64,000 bases of DNA from Patiria pectinifera (Eukaryota; Echinodermata; Asteroidea; Valvatida; Asterinidae), in contig CM057149.1 in assembly GCA_029964075.1 (NCBI GenBank), positions 17,188,197 to 17,252,196 of the forward strand, read 5' to 3'. The translations under genes and the position numbers were made by a program. Shown here piece by piece: positions 35,080-45,303 of this stretch. The notes below the pieces were generated by a model. The model was not told the origin of the DNA. It was given only the letters and a program-made list of their open reading frames with translations, and ran no database searches. Position 1 is the stretch's first letter. Every line of letters starts with the position of its first letter.

Positions 35080-38058
35080 TAATCAATCTTACTTTATTTA
35101 CCACACAGCAATACAAAGCAGTATGTCAAGACAATCATAAGATCACAATAATGTGGATGAGGGTCTCTAAAAAGCAAAGCTTGTCGAGTAGTGACCCCAC
35201 TTTTGTTAAATAGATGTCGTTCAACTTAGGCCAAAAAAAAGTCTCCGGTTTCTGGTATAAAGCTTGCCCCAAAAAGTGGTGCGGCGACGCGGCTTTTTTC
35301 CCCGTTTTTTTTTTCTCAATGTCGGCTGATGACAGCAAATGGTGCCCGACTACATTTAGTGCAATGGGAGTCCCTAGAGGCTACATAAAGCTTATACTCG
35401 ATCGTAACCCCATCTAAAAACACGTTAAAATTGTGCTGCAGCAGAATTCCAGCCAAACCAGTGAGTTTGGCAGTTTTGAGACATCATCTTACATTGGCAA
35501 AAAAAACCTGTTTCATTTTGCCGACGTGACGCGCATGGCAACGGCGACGCGCGCGCATACCTGAAACCGGAAACTTTTTTTGGCCTTAGCTAGTGAGCCC
35601 AGGTAATGATATATTTCGTTCAACTTAGCTGCACCCGTTTAAGGAAATAATAATTTCAAAAAGAGGAAATTTTGTCATTCAAAACTGCATTTTACTGTAA
35701 TTGACTTACCTCGAAACCGATGTAACACTTTTTTAGTAGAATTATTGGAAAGCAATGCTGTGTCTCGTTTCCTTTTTGAGGAGCGCGGGGACGCATCTTT
35801 AACGTAGTGAACATAAAAAGTGAACAGTCAACATGTTCTCCGTCTCATTGCTCGTCAGCTCAAGCAGCGAAGTTTCCAGGATTATTTTCCTCTTTTTGAA
35901 GTTATTCCCTTTTAACGGATGCAGCTAAGTTGAACGACATCTATTTAACATAACGATGCAATCCGCCAATCGGGCCAATACAGTAGTAAAGTACTGACAC
36001 ATTTTAATGGACATTCGACCATGTTCCAGTAAAGATCCTTGTCATTATATGTGTAAGATTTAGCGTTGTGATTTTTTTTAATCTAAAATGACGCACTGAC
36101 CAGCAATAAAATAATTGTTCCGTCTCTCTTTCCTTTCAGCCGACGAGGTTGCTGTGAAACAATATCTAGGAGCGCGTAAGTTTCTGCAGTTGATTTAGCG
36201 TTGTGATTTTTTTTTAATCTAAAATGACGCACTGACCAGCAATAAAATAATTGTTCCGTCTCTCTTTCCTTTCAGCCGACGAGGTTGCTGTGAAACAATA
36301 TCTAGGAGCGCGTAAGTTTCTGCAGTTGATTTATTCTTAATTTCGAGCTAATTAATTAGATTTAATGTTCACATTAAACACGCTGCCAATGAATTGATGC
36401 ACAGTGTTATGGTGTGGTAACACTAACATTTCGTATCCAACTGCTTTATGTTCAGCCTGTGGTTTTAATTTTCCACCGTGCGATCCCGGCTTGACCTGCA
36501 TGCCATGGGGAGTGTGCGAGCCTGCTCGCAAGAGAATGGCAAATGTTGAAGGTAATTTTTACTTCTTCCGAAAAGTTGACTCGACAGTCGTTATAATGTT
36601 TTTATCCGGAAGGGGGGGGGGGCTGTTTCAATCAATCAATCAATCATTTAATCAATGTTACTTTATTTACCACATAGCAATACAAAGCAGTATGTCAAGA
36701 CAATCATAAGATCACAATAATGTGGATGAGGGTCTCTAAAAAGCAAAGCTTGTCGAGTAGTGACCCCACTTTTGTTAAATAGATGTCGTTCAACTTAGGC
36801 CAAAAAAAAGTCTCCGGTTTCTGGTATAAAGCTTGCCCCAAAAAGTGGTGCGGCGACGCGGCTTTTTTCCCCGTTTTTTTTTTCTCAATGTCGGCTGATG
36901 ACTGCAAATGGTGCCCGACTACATTTAGTGCAATGGGAGTCCCTAGAGGCTACATAAAGCTTATACTCGATCGTAACCCCATCTAAAAACACGTTAAAAT
37001 TGTGCTGCAGCAGAATTCCAGCCAAACCAGTGAGTTTGGCAGTTTTGAGACATCATCTTACATTGGCAAAAAAAACCTGTTTCATTTTGCCGACGTGACG
37101 CGCATGGCAACGGCGACGCGCGCGCATACCTGAAACCGGAAACTTTTTTTGGCCTTAGCTAGTGAGCCCACGTAATGATATATTTCGTTCAACTTAGCTG
37201 CACCCGTTTAAGGAAATAATAATTTCAAAAAGAGGAAATTTTGTCATTCAAAACTGCATTTTACTGTAATTGACTTACCTCGAAACCGATGTAACACTTT
37301 TTTAGTAGAATCATTGGAAAGCAATGCTGTGTCCCGTTTCCTTTTTGAGGAGCGCGGGGACGCATCTTTAACGTAGTGAACATAAAAAGTGAACAGTCAA
37401 CATGTTCTCCGTCTCATTGCTCGTCAGCTCAAGCAGCGAAGTTTCCAGGATTATTTTCCTCTTTTTGAAGTTATTCCCTTTTAACGGATGCAGCTAAGTT
37501 GAACGACATCTATTTAACATAACGATGCAATCCGCCAATCGGGCCAATACAGTAGTAAAGTACTGACACATTTTAATGGTCAATCGACCATGTTCCAGTA
37601 AAGATCCTTGTCATTATATGTGTAAGATTTAGCGTTGTGATTTTTTTTAATCTAAAATGACGCACTGACCAGCAATAAAATAATTGTTCCGTCTCTCTTT
37701 CCTTTCAGCCGACGAGGTTGCTGTGAAACAATATCTAGGAGCGCGTAAGTTTCTGCAGTTGATTTATTCTTAATTTCGAGCTAATTAATTAGATTTAATG
37801 TTCACATTAAACACGCTGCCAATGAATTGATGCACAGTGTTATGGTGTGGTAACACTAACATTTCGTATCCAACTGCTTTATGTTCAGCCTGTGGTTTTA
37901 ATTTTCCACCGTGCAATCCCGGCTTGACCTGCATGCCATGGGGAGTGTGCGAGCCTGCTCGCAAGAGAATGGCAAATGTTGAAGGTAATTTTTACTTCTT
38001 CCGAAAAGTTGACTCGACAGTCGTTATAATGTTTTTATCCGGAAGGGGGGGGGGCTGT

Positions 38059-38108
<50 letters not shown>

Positions 38109-39363
38109 TAATCAATCTTACTTTATTTACCACAAAGCAATACAAAGCAGTATGTCAAGACAATCATAAGATCACAATAATGTGGATGAGGGTCTCTAAA
38201 AAGCAAAGCTTGTCGAGTAGTGACCCCACTTTTGTTAAATAGATGTCGTTCAACTTAGGCCAAAAAAAAGTCTCCGGTTTCTGGTATGAAGCTTGCCCCA
38301 AAAAGAGGTGCGGCGACCCGGCTTTTTTCCCCCGTTTGTTTTCCTTCAAATGTCGGCTGATGACTGCAAATGGTTCCCCATCTAAATTTAGTGCAATGGG
38401 AGTCCCTAGAGGCCTCATAAAGCTTATACTTGATCGTAACCCCATCTAACACGTTAAAATTGTGCTGCAGCAGGATTCCAGTCAAACCAGTGAGTTTGGC
38501 AGTTTTGAGACATCATCGTTATAATGTTTTTTTTTCGGAGGCGGGGGGGCTGTTTCAATCAATTATGGATAACCATAATTGACTTACCTTGAAACCAATG
38601 AAATACAATGTTTTATAGTTTTATACAATCATTGAAATAGAACGCTGTGACCCGTTTCCTTTTTGAAGAGCACGGGGCACGCACGTTTAACGCAGTGAAC
38701 ATAAAAAGTGAACAGTCAACATTTTCCCCGTCTCATTGCTCTTCAGTTGACAAGTTGGGGGCAGCTCAAGCGGAGAAGTTTCCAGGATTATTTTCCTCTT
38801 TTTGAAGCTATTATTCCCTTTAACGGATGCAGCTAAGTTGAACGACCCTTATTAGCACTGAAGTACTGACACGTTTTAGTGGACATTGAAATGAACGAAA
38901 AAGCTAACGTAAAAGTGGAATATCTTCCGCATGCATTCCACCCATCGGACCAGTCGAGTACGTTTTCGTGGACATTCGACCTTACTTCAATCAAGATTGC
39001 TGTAATTTTCAGTGTAAAATCTAGCGTTAATACCGTTTTTTATACGAACGGACACACTGACCAAGAATAAAATAATTTCGCCCCCTCTCTTTCCTTTCAG
39101 CCGACGAGGTTGCTGTGAAGCAATATCCAGGATCACGTAAGTTTCTGCAGTTGATTTCTTCTTAATTTTCTGGTTATTTAATCAGCTTTAATGTTCACGC
39201 TTCCAATGTATTGCTGCCTGGTGTTATCGTGCGGTAAAACTAATATTTGAATACCATTGCTTTATTCTCAGCCTGTGATCCCTTGAACCCATCGCCGTAT
39301 CAGTGCCCTCCGGGCTTGTTCTGCTGGCAAGTGTCGCCGACAGAGGGCATATGCGACTTTTAG
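33492..39363 (+). CDS. Secreted repeat precursor of four-cysteine peptides (gene 2)
   Basis: Coding exons are 33492-33561 (signal), 34668-34703, 34848-34943, 36140-36175, 36276-36311, 36456-36551, 37709-37744, 37889-37984, 39101-39136 and 39272-39363. All internal ones are phase 1-1 (36 or 96 bases), so any combination stays in frame. All together give 630 bases, 209 residues. Each 36-base exon encodes ADEVAVK(K/Q)Y(V/L/P)G(A/S). Each 96-base exon encodes a C-x6-C-x5-C-x5-C core followed by an ARKRMANVE-type tail whose KR is a candidate prohormone-convertase site. The last unit has a different core (C-x9-C-x5-C-x9-C) and a stop. The product should enter the secretory pathway and be cut into several disulfide peptides. 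Splicing of all copies is assumed; some may be alternatives or silent. No known family is recognised. Confidence 0.7.
33562..34667 (+). other. Intron 2 of gene 2
   Basis: 33655-33830 (GTGTTTCACCCCGAA, ATTTGCGGCC(C/-)CAC, AAGTCGGTTCCAT) is repeated at 39922-40090, just beyond the last exon-like copy. The tandem duplications thus had a breakpoint in the intron following the signal exon. From about 34310 the sequence is the first copy of the repeated 1.4 kb unit. Confidence 0.65.
34668..34703 (+). CDS. Gene 2 spacer-peptide exon, copy 1
   Basis: 36 bases between TTTCCTTTCAG and GCGC|GTAAGTTTC, reading ADEVAVKKYVGA in phase 1. It differs from later copies by K for Q and V for L. Confidence 0.75.
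34848..34943 (+). CDS. Gene 2 four-cysteine exon, copy 1
   Basis: 96 bases between TTATGTTCAG and GAAG|GTAATTTTT. It reads Pro then CGFNFPPCDPGLTCMPWGVC, then EFARKRMANVE. It differs from copies 2 and 3 by Phe for Pro after the last cysteine. Confidence 0.8.
35018..35091 (+). repeat. (AATC)n microsatellite in the gene 2 unit
   Basis: About 18 AATC units follow a G run. The equivalent tract has about 4 units at 36630-36650 and about 11 at 38060-38108, so the array length has changed after each unit was duplicated. Confidence 0.85.
35229..35585. mobile_element. PIF/Harbinger-like MITE, copy 1 in gene 2
   Basis: The inverted ends GGCCAAAAAAAAGTCTCCGG and (right end, reverse complement) GGCCAAAAAAAGTTTCCGG are flanked by TTA on both sides (35226-35228 and 35586-35588). 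A TTA target duplication fits PIF/Harbinger elements. Length 357 bases, no coding. The same insertion with the same flanks is at 36798-37154, and a copy lacking its right end starts at 38258, so it was inserted before the exon unit was amplified. Confidence 0.75.
36140..36175 (+). CDS. Gene 2 spacer-peptide exon, copy 2
   Basis: 36 bases, intact acceptor and donor, reading ADEVAVKQYLGA. It is followed 136 bases later by a duplicate. Confidence 0.7.
36276..36311 (+). CDS. Gene 2 spacer-peptide exon, copy 3 (local 136-base duplicate)
   Basis: The exon and its flanks (GATTTAGCGTTGTGATTTTT through GTAAGTTTCTGCAGTTGATT) are a direct 136-base tandem duplicate of the preceding copy. Both have intact splice sites. 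If both are used, the junction gives Pro instead of Ala and the frame is kept. There is no cysteine exon between the two. Confidence 0.65.
36456..36551 (+). CDS. Gene 2 four-cysteine exon, copy 2
   Basis: 96 bases, intact borders, the same cysteine core as copy 1, with EPARKRMANVE as tail. Confidence 0.8.
36798..37154. mobile_element. PIF/Harbinger-like MITE, copy 2 in gene 2
   Basis: Same length (357 bases), ends and TTA flanks as the copy at 35229-35585. It is a passenger of the unit duplication rather than a new insertion. Confidence 0.75.
37709..37744 (+). CDS. Gene 2 spacer-peptide exon, copy 4
   Basis: 36 bases, reading ADEVAVKQYLGA, intact borders; 1433 bases after copy 3. Confidence 0.7.
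37889..37984 (+). CDS. Gene 2 four-cysteine exon, copy 3
   Basis: 96 bases, intact borders. It is identical in peptide to copy 2 except Asn for Asp after the second cysteine (CNPGLT). It is 1433 bases after copy 2. Confidence 0.8.
38258..38520. mobile_element. PIF/Harbinger-like MITE, copy 3, right end lost
   Basis: GGCCAAAAAAAAGTCTCCGG starts at 38258 in the same position of the unit. The sequence departs from the other copies near 38518 and no GGCCTTA end follows. Confidence 0.65.
39101..39136 (+). CDS. Gene 2 spacer-peptide exon, copy 5
   Basis: 36 bases between TTTCCTTTCAG and CAC|GTAAGTTTC, reading ADEVAVKQYPGS. It is more diverged than copies 2 to 4, as is its intron context. Confidence 0.7.
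39272..39363 (+). CDS. Gene 2 terminal four-cysteine exon with divergent core
   Basis: The acceptor TTTATTCTCAG is followed by a phase-1 reading of Pro, CDPLNPSPYQCPPGLFCWQV, then SPTEGICDF and a stop (39361-39363). Spacing is C-x9-C-x5-C-x9-C. After the stop the sequence AGGAAGAGAATGGCAAATGT and a donor (GAAG|GTAAAT) still match the RKRMANVE tail of the other copies, so this exon is a homologous unit that ends by a stop placed where the others have Ala. Its CDPxNP start resembles the gene 1 cysteine exon, suggesting that it, not the CGFNFPP type, is the older form. Confidence 0.7.
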
Positions 39364-39861
39364 AGGAAGAGAATGGCAAATGTTGAAGGTAAATTTCACT
39401 TCTCCTGAAAAATTACATGACAGTCGTTATCGTAAACGATAGTATTTTTTTGTAAACATAAAAAATGAACAGTCAACATTTCCCCGTCTCATTGCTCTTC
39501 AGTTGACAAGCTTGGGCAGCTCAAGCGGAGAAGTTTCCAGGATTATTTTCCTCTTTTTGAAGCTATTATTCCCTTTAACGGATGCAGCTAAGATGAACGA
39601 CCCTTATTTAGCACTGAAGTACTGACACGTTTTAGTGGACATTGAAATGAACGAAAAAGCTAACGTAAAAGTGGAATATCTTCTGCATGCATTCCACCCA
39701 TCGGACCAGTCGAGTACGTTTTCGTGGACGTTCGACCTTTATTCAATCAAGAATCAGATTGCTGTAATTTTCAGTGTAAAATCTAGCGTTAATACTGTCT
39801 TTTATACGAACGGACACACTGCCCAGGAATCAAATATTTTTGCCCCTCTCTTTCCTTTCAG

Positions 39862-39903
39862 CCGACGAGGTTGCTGTGAAGCAATATCCAATATCCAGTT
39901 CTT
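39862..39903 (+). pseudogene. Truncated extra copy of the gene 2 spacer exon
   Basis: After TTTCCTTTCAG the phase-1 reading is ADEVAVKQYP, then ISSS and a stop. The donor is absent because the sequence departs from the unit after CAATATCC. What follows (GAGCTAATTCGTGTTTCACC) resembles the intron after the signal exon. It could serve as an alternative last exon (AATAAA at 40039-40044) but more likely is a duplication-breakpoint relic. Confidence 0.5.
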
Positions 39904-40931
39904 AAAGCTGTATTCCCCGAGCTAATTCGTGTTTCACCCCGAAAGGAGATTTTTTATTTCAATTGCCATTTTCCCTCGAGTATAAAAACAAAGACACACT
40001 GAAATCAACTGACGTTTAGTTTATTGAATTATTGCTTAAATAAATTCGACTCATTTGCGGCCCGACAATAAGTCGGTTCCATAGAGCTCAACCAATACCG
40101 ATAAAGTGATTTTATTTTCCTCATTTATTGTTTCGATTTTGGTCTTCATTTCAGAGTCCTCAATGCCAACAGCCTCGGGATGGTGAAGTCGCAATTGATT
40201 AATTATTACGGTGAAGGGTTTAAGTTGTATTGTCTTTGCCTTGTTCGAGTTAAATGAGACTTTTTGCATCTACATGTAATTGAAATTCCAAAAAGGAACA
40301 AAAGTTGACAAAGCTAACTCCCGTGAGTAAATTAATGACATATTTTTCGACTACTATTTAATCTGATCCTAGTCTGAATCTTTATCTGGAAATGAACAAC
40401 AACACCCGATGGGTGTCACGATTGTGAAGCTACCACTGCGAGTTTCTCTGACACAACTTCCTCCTTTGCATCGCATTTGTTTATCATGTTGTCTTGTTAT
40501 TACATAGGCCTTTCAGCTTGCTGAAATCAGTTTTCACTTACAAGACATTATACAGTGAATTCTGAAGACTTAAAACTGACCTGTAGGCAGATGAAAAAAA
40601 TCATACTCTATATCTGAACTAAACAAAAGCATGAAAAGTCATTCTGGGTGGTGGGTCTTAATTATTGTAATCACACTTTTAAGATTTTCTGTTGAATAAA
40701 TGCTGTTGGCATGGTATAAGCTCCTGCGACCAAAATTATCTCTTTGTAGCCTGTTATTTTTTTTGTCGCAATTGAAATGTCCTTTTTAATGCAGAAACTG
40801 TAGAAGTTAGCAAAGTTGCCGTTGTTGTGTAAAGCCCATTGAACTCTATACTAACTGAGCTGGCTGGCTGGAACTTGAAATATGTGCCTTGAAGCTTCTA
40901 ATCGCTAATGTTGGTCTCCACTAAAATATCT
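39904..40931. other. Downstream flank of gene 2
   Basis: 39922-40090 is paralogous to 33655-33830. From 40100 to 40930 no repeat or frame of interest is seen. Confidence 0.5.
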
Positions 40932-41193
40932 ACACTCTAAAACATCCTGGGTCAGATACGCATGCCCTGCGGAATGCGGGTCATATTAGACTCAGTGATA
41001 CTACTTCGGGTCAAATTGACAATTTTCCGGGTCAAATGGTCCAAAAAATGATCCAGAGAAGTGTCATTTCGACCTGGAAAAGTGTCACTTTGACCCGGAA
41101 AAGTGTCACTTTGACACGGAAAAAGTGTCAGTTTGACACGGAAAAAGTGTCAGTTTGACGGGATTTCATCTGACTCCGGACTTTTCAGAGTGT
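40932..41193. mobile_element. MITE with ACACTCTAAAA ends and internal tandem repeat
   Basis: ACACTCTAAAAC at the left and (reverse complement) ACACTCTGAAAAG at the right enclose 262 bases. The interior at 41070-41160 contains about five units of AAAAGTGTCACTTTGACCCGG with variants. No coding. Confidence 0.65.
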
Positions 41194-41394
41194 TAAACCA
41201 TTTTGGTATCTCTTTGTTAAATATCACAATGTCACATACGACACCGGAAAATTACCTCAACAGTTTCTTCATGAAGTTTGCGAAGTCATCTATCCCCCAC
41301 CCGTCCGCTGCACTCCAATTCAAAACGACGTGAAGAGAAACTATACAAACGTGTCATAAAGGCTGTTGGTTGGATTTAATCGCTTGTGCGTGCA

Positions 41395-41840
41395 TACCAG
41401 ACTAGGCCTAACCCATCCTCCGAGCTCATGAATTTGTTATATCCTCAAAATATTCTATATTAGAGAGTTATGAGAGCCATAAAATTGGGGAACTGAAATG
41501 CTATGGCAACGAACCTCTGTCCCGGACTTTGGGATTCCAATTCTGAGCATTTTGGATGCAATTGGGCTCGAATTTGGCGCTAGTTTGCCGTGTTGTGGAG
41601 GGATAGTTTTTCAAGATGGCTACTTCTCCGCTTTGGGAAAAATGGGTTTCGTCTTTTTGGGGCGCGAATTTCTCGAAAAGTCAATTAGCAACCCACCAAA
41701 ATTTGAAAAGAAAATGAAAGACGACGTGTTGATCGTCATGTTTCTGTTCATCTTTAAAACCTGTGAGAGTTTTGAATATTTAAAAAGGAATTTTGAAGTA
41801 TGGGCATTTAGCACTAGTGTCGAGGGGAATTTTAATACAG
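41395..41840 (-). repeat. Interspersed repeat R1, further copy
   Basis: It runs from ATCCTCCGAGCTCATGAATT through TTGGATGCAATTGGGC and CAACCCACCAAAATTTG to GTATGGGCATTTAGCACTAG, in the orientation of the 12.6-13.45 kb copies. A long open frame over it is not shared by the other copies. Confidence 0.7.
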
Positions 41841-41964
41841 GCATGCATCATTGTACCAAAATCTGTACGGAAACGCAATGCATTCTTGGTTGCTAATTAC
41901 TGTGGGAGACTTTGGTGTGTACGGAAGCGTAGAAGGGCCAAAAGAAATTAAGAATTTTTTTTCC

Positions 41965-42027
41965 TATCTCGCCGCGGCGAGTTACTATCTCGCCGCGGCG
42001 AGTTACTATCTCGCCGCGGCGAGTTAG
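41965..42027. repeat. Three-unit array of a 14-base perfect palindrome
   Basis: Three 21-base units, TATCTCGCCGCGGCGAGTTA plus C or G, lie at 41965-41985, 41986-42006 and 42007-42027. CTCGCCGCGGCGAG is self-complementary, so each unit can form a seven-pair stem or act as a dimer-binding site. The array ends nine bases before the tRNA gene. Confidence 0.9.
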
Positions 42028-42035
42028 TTAAGTGT

Positions 42036-42107
42036 GGCTGGTTGGTCTAGTGGCATGATTCTCGCTTTGGGTGCGAGAGGTCCCGGGTTCAATTCCCGGA
42101 CCAGCCC
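42036..42107 (+). tRNA. tRNA-Pro (anticodon TGG)
   Basis: The 72-base cloverleaf has a perfect seven-pair acceptor stem (GGCTGGT with ACCAGCC, discriminator C), a five-pair anticodon stem CTCGC/GCGAG around loop TTTGGGT (anticodon TGG), and a T stem CCGGG/CCCGG around TTCAATT. The A box TGGTCTAGTGG and B box GGTTCAATTCC are close to consensus. A TTTT terminator lies at 42121-42124. No intron. It looks functional; a tRNA-derived SINE is unlikely because the stems are intact and no repeat partner exists in the window. Confidence 0.92.
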
Positions 42108-42959
42108 AGCAGGCTTTATATTTTAACCCCCTTTTTGGGTCTTTCAAAGGAAGTTGCATATTATACATGCATGTTATGTCCCTGACACAACATGAAGGGA
42201 CATTGATCGCCCTGTCCCCCAACAGGATTGACGCCCATGCACTGCGGTAGTTTAAACTATACAGGGAGAATTTGCGGTACCTTCATGTGGAAAAATCTCT
42301 TTTGAGAAGATGCGTGGTTCTAAAAAAGAACTGTGAATTATTTTTCCAACGTCATGAAATAATCCAAACAAAACTTGAAGAGAATGAAAGGCAACTGTTT
42401 TTAAACCGACTTTGCGATACTCATCCCCCACTGTATGGATTCGTGCACGGTGGTGGAACTAGATAGAGAGAAAAAAGAGCGCCCCTAACGTTAAATGAAG
42501 TCTAGCGTAGGCTCGCTTTTTGAAATCGCAACGTCCAGCAGGTCGGACACCTAGCCCCCCCCCCCCCTTGAAAATTTTGTTTTATTCTGGATCCGCCCTT
42601 GGCCACATCCAATTGGCGTCAACAACTTCAAAGTTTCGTGCGCATAATGCATGACGCGTATATCAAAATTTGAGGGGCGCTTCTTAAATATCCCCATTTG
42701 TTTTCTTTCTGTCATTGTTTCACTGAATCTGTAACACTTGCAAAAAGCGTATGAATACAATATTATGGCCGAGTAGAAAGTGTCTAACCAACCCACGGAC
42801 CCACCAACTAACCAACATAAGCAGCTCTAGCCTAGGGTGCGTGTTTCACACCGCCGTGGAGAAAAGCCTCATGCAGCAGCAGGTACAGGTAAGAGCTAGA
42901 GCTGGCGGACCACTTTGGTTATAGGGCGCCCCCTGTTGATTCAGTTTGCCGATCACACT
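42108..42959. other. No gene recognised; one C-run element end
   Basis: A C run followed by CTGGATCCGCC at 42556-42598 is one terminus of the G/C-run family. Nothing else is recognised. Confidence 0.45.
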
Positions 42960-43760
42960 GCTGGGTTCGCTCTTCGCTCATACCCCCCCCCCCCCTCGCA
43001 AACAGGACGCTGGGATACTCTGATGAATTTGCGCTCTGATTAGTTGGATTTTGCGTGATGTGTGACCTGCGCGTCATCACGGTCATGACTCTGCAAGGTT
43101 TAAAACGGCCGTTAAGACTGGTTCATTACTCTTTTATTCCAGTTTAGAGATGTTTTTTATTCGTTGAAAAGCGTAATAATGTAGGACATTCTGTAAAACG
43201 TATCTGTGTTGTAAATTTACAATTCCCGTCACTTGCTCAGGCTCCGTTTCGAATCACGAATTGCATTATGCGACGCTCAAAATTTTGTCCACATGGTCCG
43301 CAATGAAGCAGAAATCACATCCGGTAGGAAACGTGTGAATTTCTATGGGAAGTTTTCGGATAGCATTGGCGCACATATTGTCTAACTGCGGTCTTGAACA
43401 GCTGCATCCAGATGCTTTATACATAGTTCATAGGCCACTTCCTTCACAAGATTCTGTGAAGCTCATCAGAGTATCCCAGCGTCCAGTTTGCAGGGCGGAG
43501 GGTACGAGCGAAGGTTCGCTCGTACCCCCCGCCCTGCAAACAGGGCGCTAGTAAGGGCTGGTGAGTTTCACAGAATCTTGCGAAGGAAGTACAGATTGAC
43601 CTTCGCATGCAGCTAGCGCGCTACGCATGATGGGCACCGGAAGCTAGTTTGTGTGACGCGTTCTACGTCACAGGTCACGCAAATCTATCCAATGAGAGCT
43701 CAAATAACGTCAGCCCTGACCAGCGTCCTGTTTGCAGGGCGGGGTACGAGCAACCTCGTC
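42960..43760. repeat. Inverted-repeat cluster around GTTTGCAGGGCGG
   Basis: The motif CGTCC(A/T)GTTTGCAGGGCGG with GGTACGAGC occurs at 43477-43508 and 43723-43752, and inverted at 43518-43550 and (diverged) 42965-43010. The pair at 43479-43550 forms a hairpin of about 30 base pairs around AAGG. Flanking TTCACAAGATTCTGTGAAGC and TTTCACAGAATCTTGCG pieces are also inverted partners. This looks like a foldback element; its ends are unclear. Confidence 0.6.
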
Positions 43761-44347
43761 CCCAGTGCTTACTTTATTTCCAACCGCGTTTCCAATAGTG
43801 TGGGCGCGTACTGCTCGACACCCTGGGGACGAGGTTGGGGTACGAGCGAACTGATCGGGCGCGTTCAATAGCTCACCGCCAGATCAACTCGGGTTAGCGC
43901 CGTGCCTACTCTATTCCGAGTGCACCGTATATTAGCTCTGACGTGACTAGTGACGGGGGCGCTTGGGTGGGAGGGCGACCGCCCCCATGAAACCTTGTCG
44001 CCCCCAGTCGCCCCCACTGAGATTTTGAGTTTCTAAAAAAAATATCATTGATCTAAATCTAAATAGTCGCGAATGATCCACATGATGACCACTGAGAAAC
44101 GACCCTTCGACTGGAAACCGCGGACAAGTAAGCTGACAACCGCAATGACAGCGCATAATGATAATCTAAAATGCGTATTAACACCCACTGCACTGCTCGC
44201 TCACACCACGGAACACGTATTATAGACAGGTGGTCCGTGGGTCACACAGTTTCAGCGATATCACGCGAATCGCGGCCACGCACAAACTTTTTCCTCCATT
44301 CATATCAGCTAAATAATAATAATAGACCAACTAAAATTCCTTGAAAT
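43761..44347. other. G/C-run fragment, otherwise nothing recognised
   Basis: 43960-44070 carries ATGAAACCTTGTCGCCCCCA and ACTGAGATTTTGAGTTTCTA, also present at 44405-44460 and inverted at 22335-22415. No gene. Confidence 0.5.
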
Positions 44348-45004
44348 CAGTGGCGTAGCCACAGGGGGGGGGGGGGCCGTTGGGGGCGACAGCCGCCCCC
44401 CCCCCCCATGAAACCTTGTCGCGCCCCCCCAGTCCCCCCACCCACTGAGATTTTGAGTTAAAAAAACAATGTTCAACAAATTTTCTTATGCCTTTAGCTG
44501 AGAAAACCTCGAAAATTATGTTTCAATCATTATCTTTTGTGCTAAGATAATTATTGGTTAAAGTGGTAAGAAATTGCCTCGGATCACACCACAGAGCATC
44601 GAGAATCCAATTTTCTTCGGGGCCCTTATTTTAAAGCGGGCCCCGAACCCCACGCCTATAACTCAGAATACCGATAGCTGATTCAATGACTCCAGCCTCG
44701 AAAACGATGTTCAAATAATTATCTTTTGCTAAGAAAATAGTTAAAGCATGGAGGAAAGTGGTAAGAAATTGCTTCAGATCACACCACAGAACATCTAGAA
44801 TCCAATTTTTTTCGGGGCCCTTAAGCGGGCCCCGAACCCCCACGCCGTAAGGGCTTCGCGCTTCGTATCAGTTCTGATCAAGGTATGTCCCCCCCCCCCA
44901 CTTTTGAGAAGCGATTGACGCCCCTACATGACGCCCCCCCCCCCCATGAAATGTTGCAGCCCCCCAGCGTTCCCCCCACTGAAAAATTCCTGGCTACGCC
45001 ACTG
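44348..45004. mobile_element. Non-autonomous element with CAGTGGCGTAGCC ends (hAT-like)
   Basis: CAGTGGCGTAGCCACAGG at the left and CCTGGCTACGCCACTG at the right are inverted ends, followed inward by long G and C runs. The interior includes a direct duplication (44565-44655 and 44750-44850, CGGGGCCCTTA and GCGGGCCCCGAACCCC). No convincing eight-base target duplication is visible. No transposase. Confidence 0.65.
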
Positions 45005-45303
45005 CCTGTATCTGTGGTTGTAAAGGCACGAAAGGGGTACGTACATTTAATACAAATCTTTGTTAACACAACGTCCAAACGTTGTGTTTGAAAGGATTGA
45101 TTCTTCAAAATCACAACTTTTACATTTTAAAGATGGCGTCGGCACGTAAAACGGATAAACTGCAGCCCTAATTATAATGTACCGTACGTATTTCGGTATA
45201 TTTAAATTACACAGTTCCAGGGGTTATGATCGCGCAAGGCATGATGGGAAACAACATGGCGCTGCAAGATCGTACCCACGGGGCACGAGGTTGACGACTC
45301 CTT

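Noticed and set aside
38879-39925. Two related frames (MDIEMNEKANVKVEY...) upstream of gene 2 spacer exons
   Set aside because: They lie in duplicated intron sequence, with the same degree of similarity in coding and non-coding frames.
41498-41896. 132-residue frame starting MLWQRTSVPD
   Set aside because: It lies in an R1 repeat; the other R1 copies do not keep this frame.
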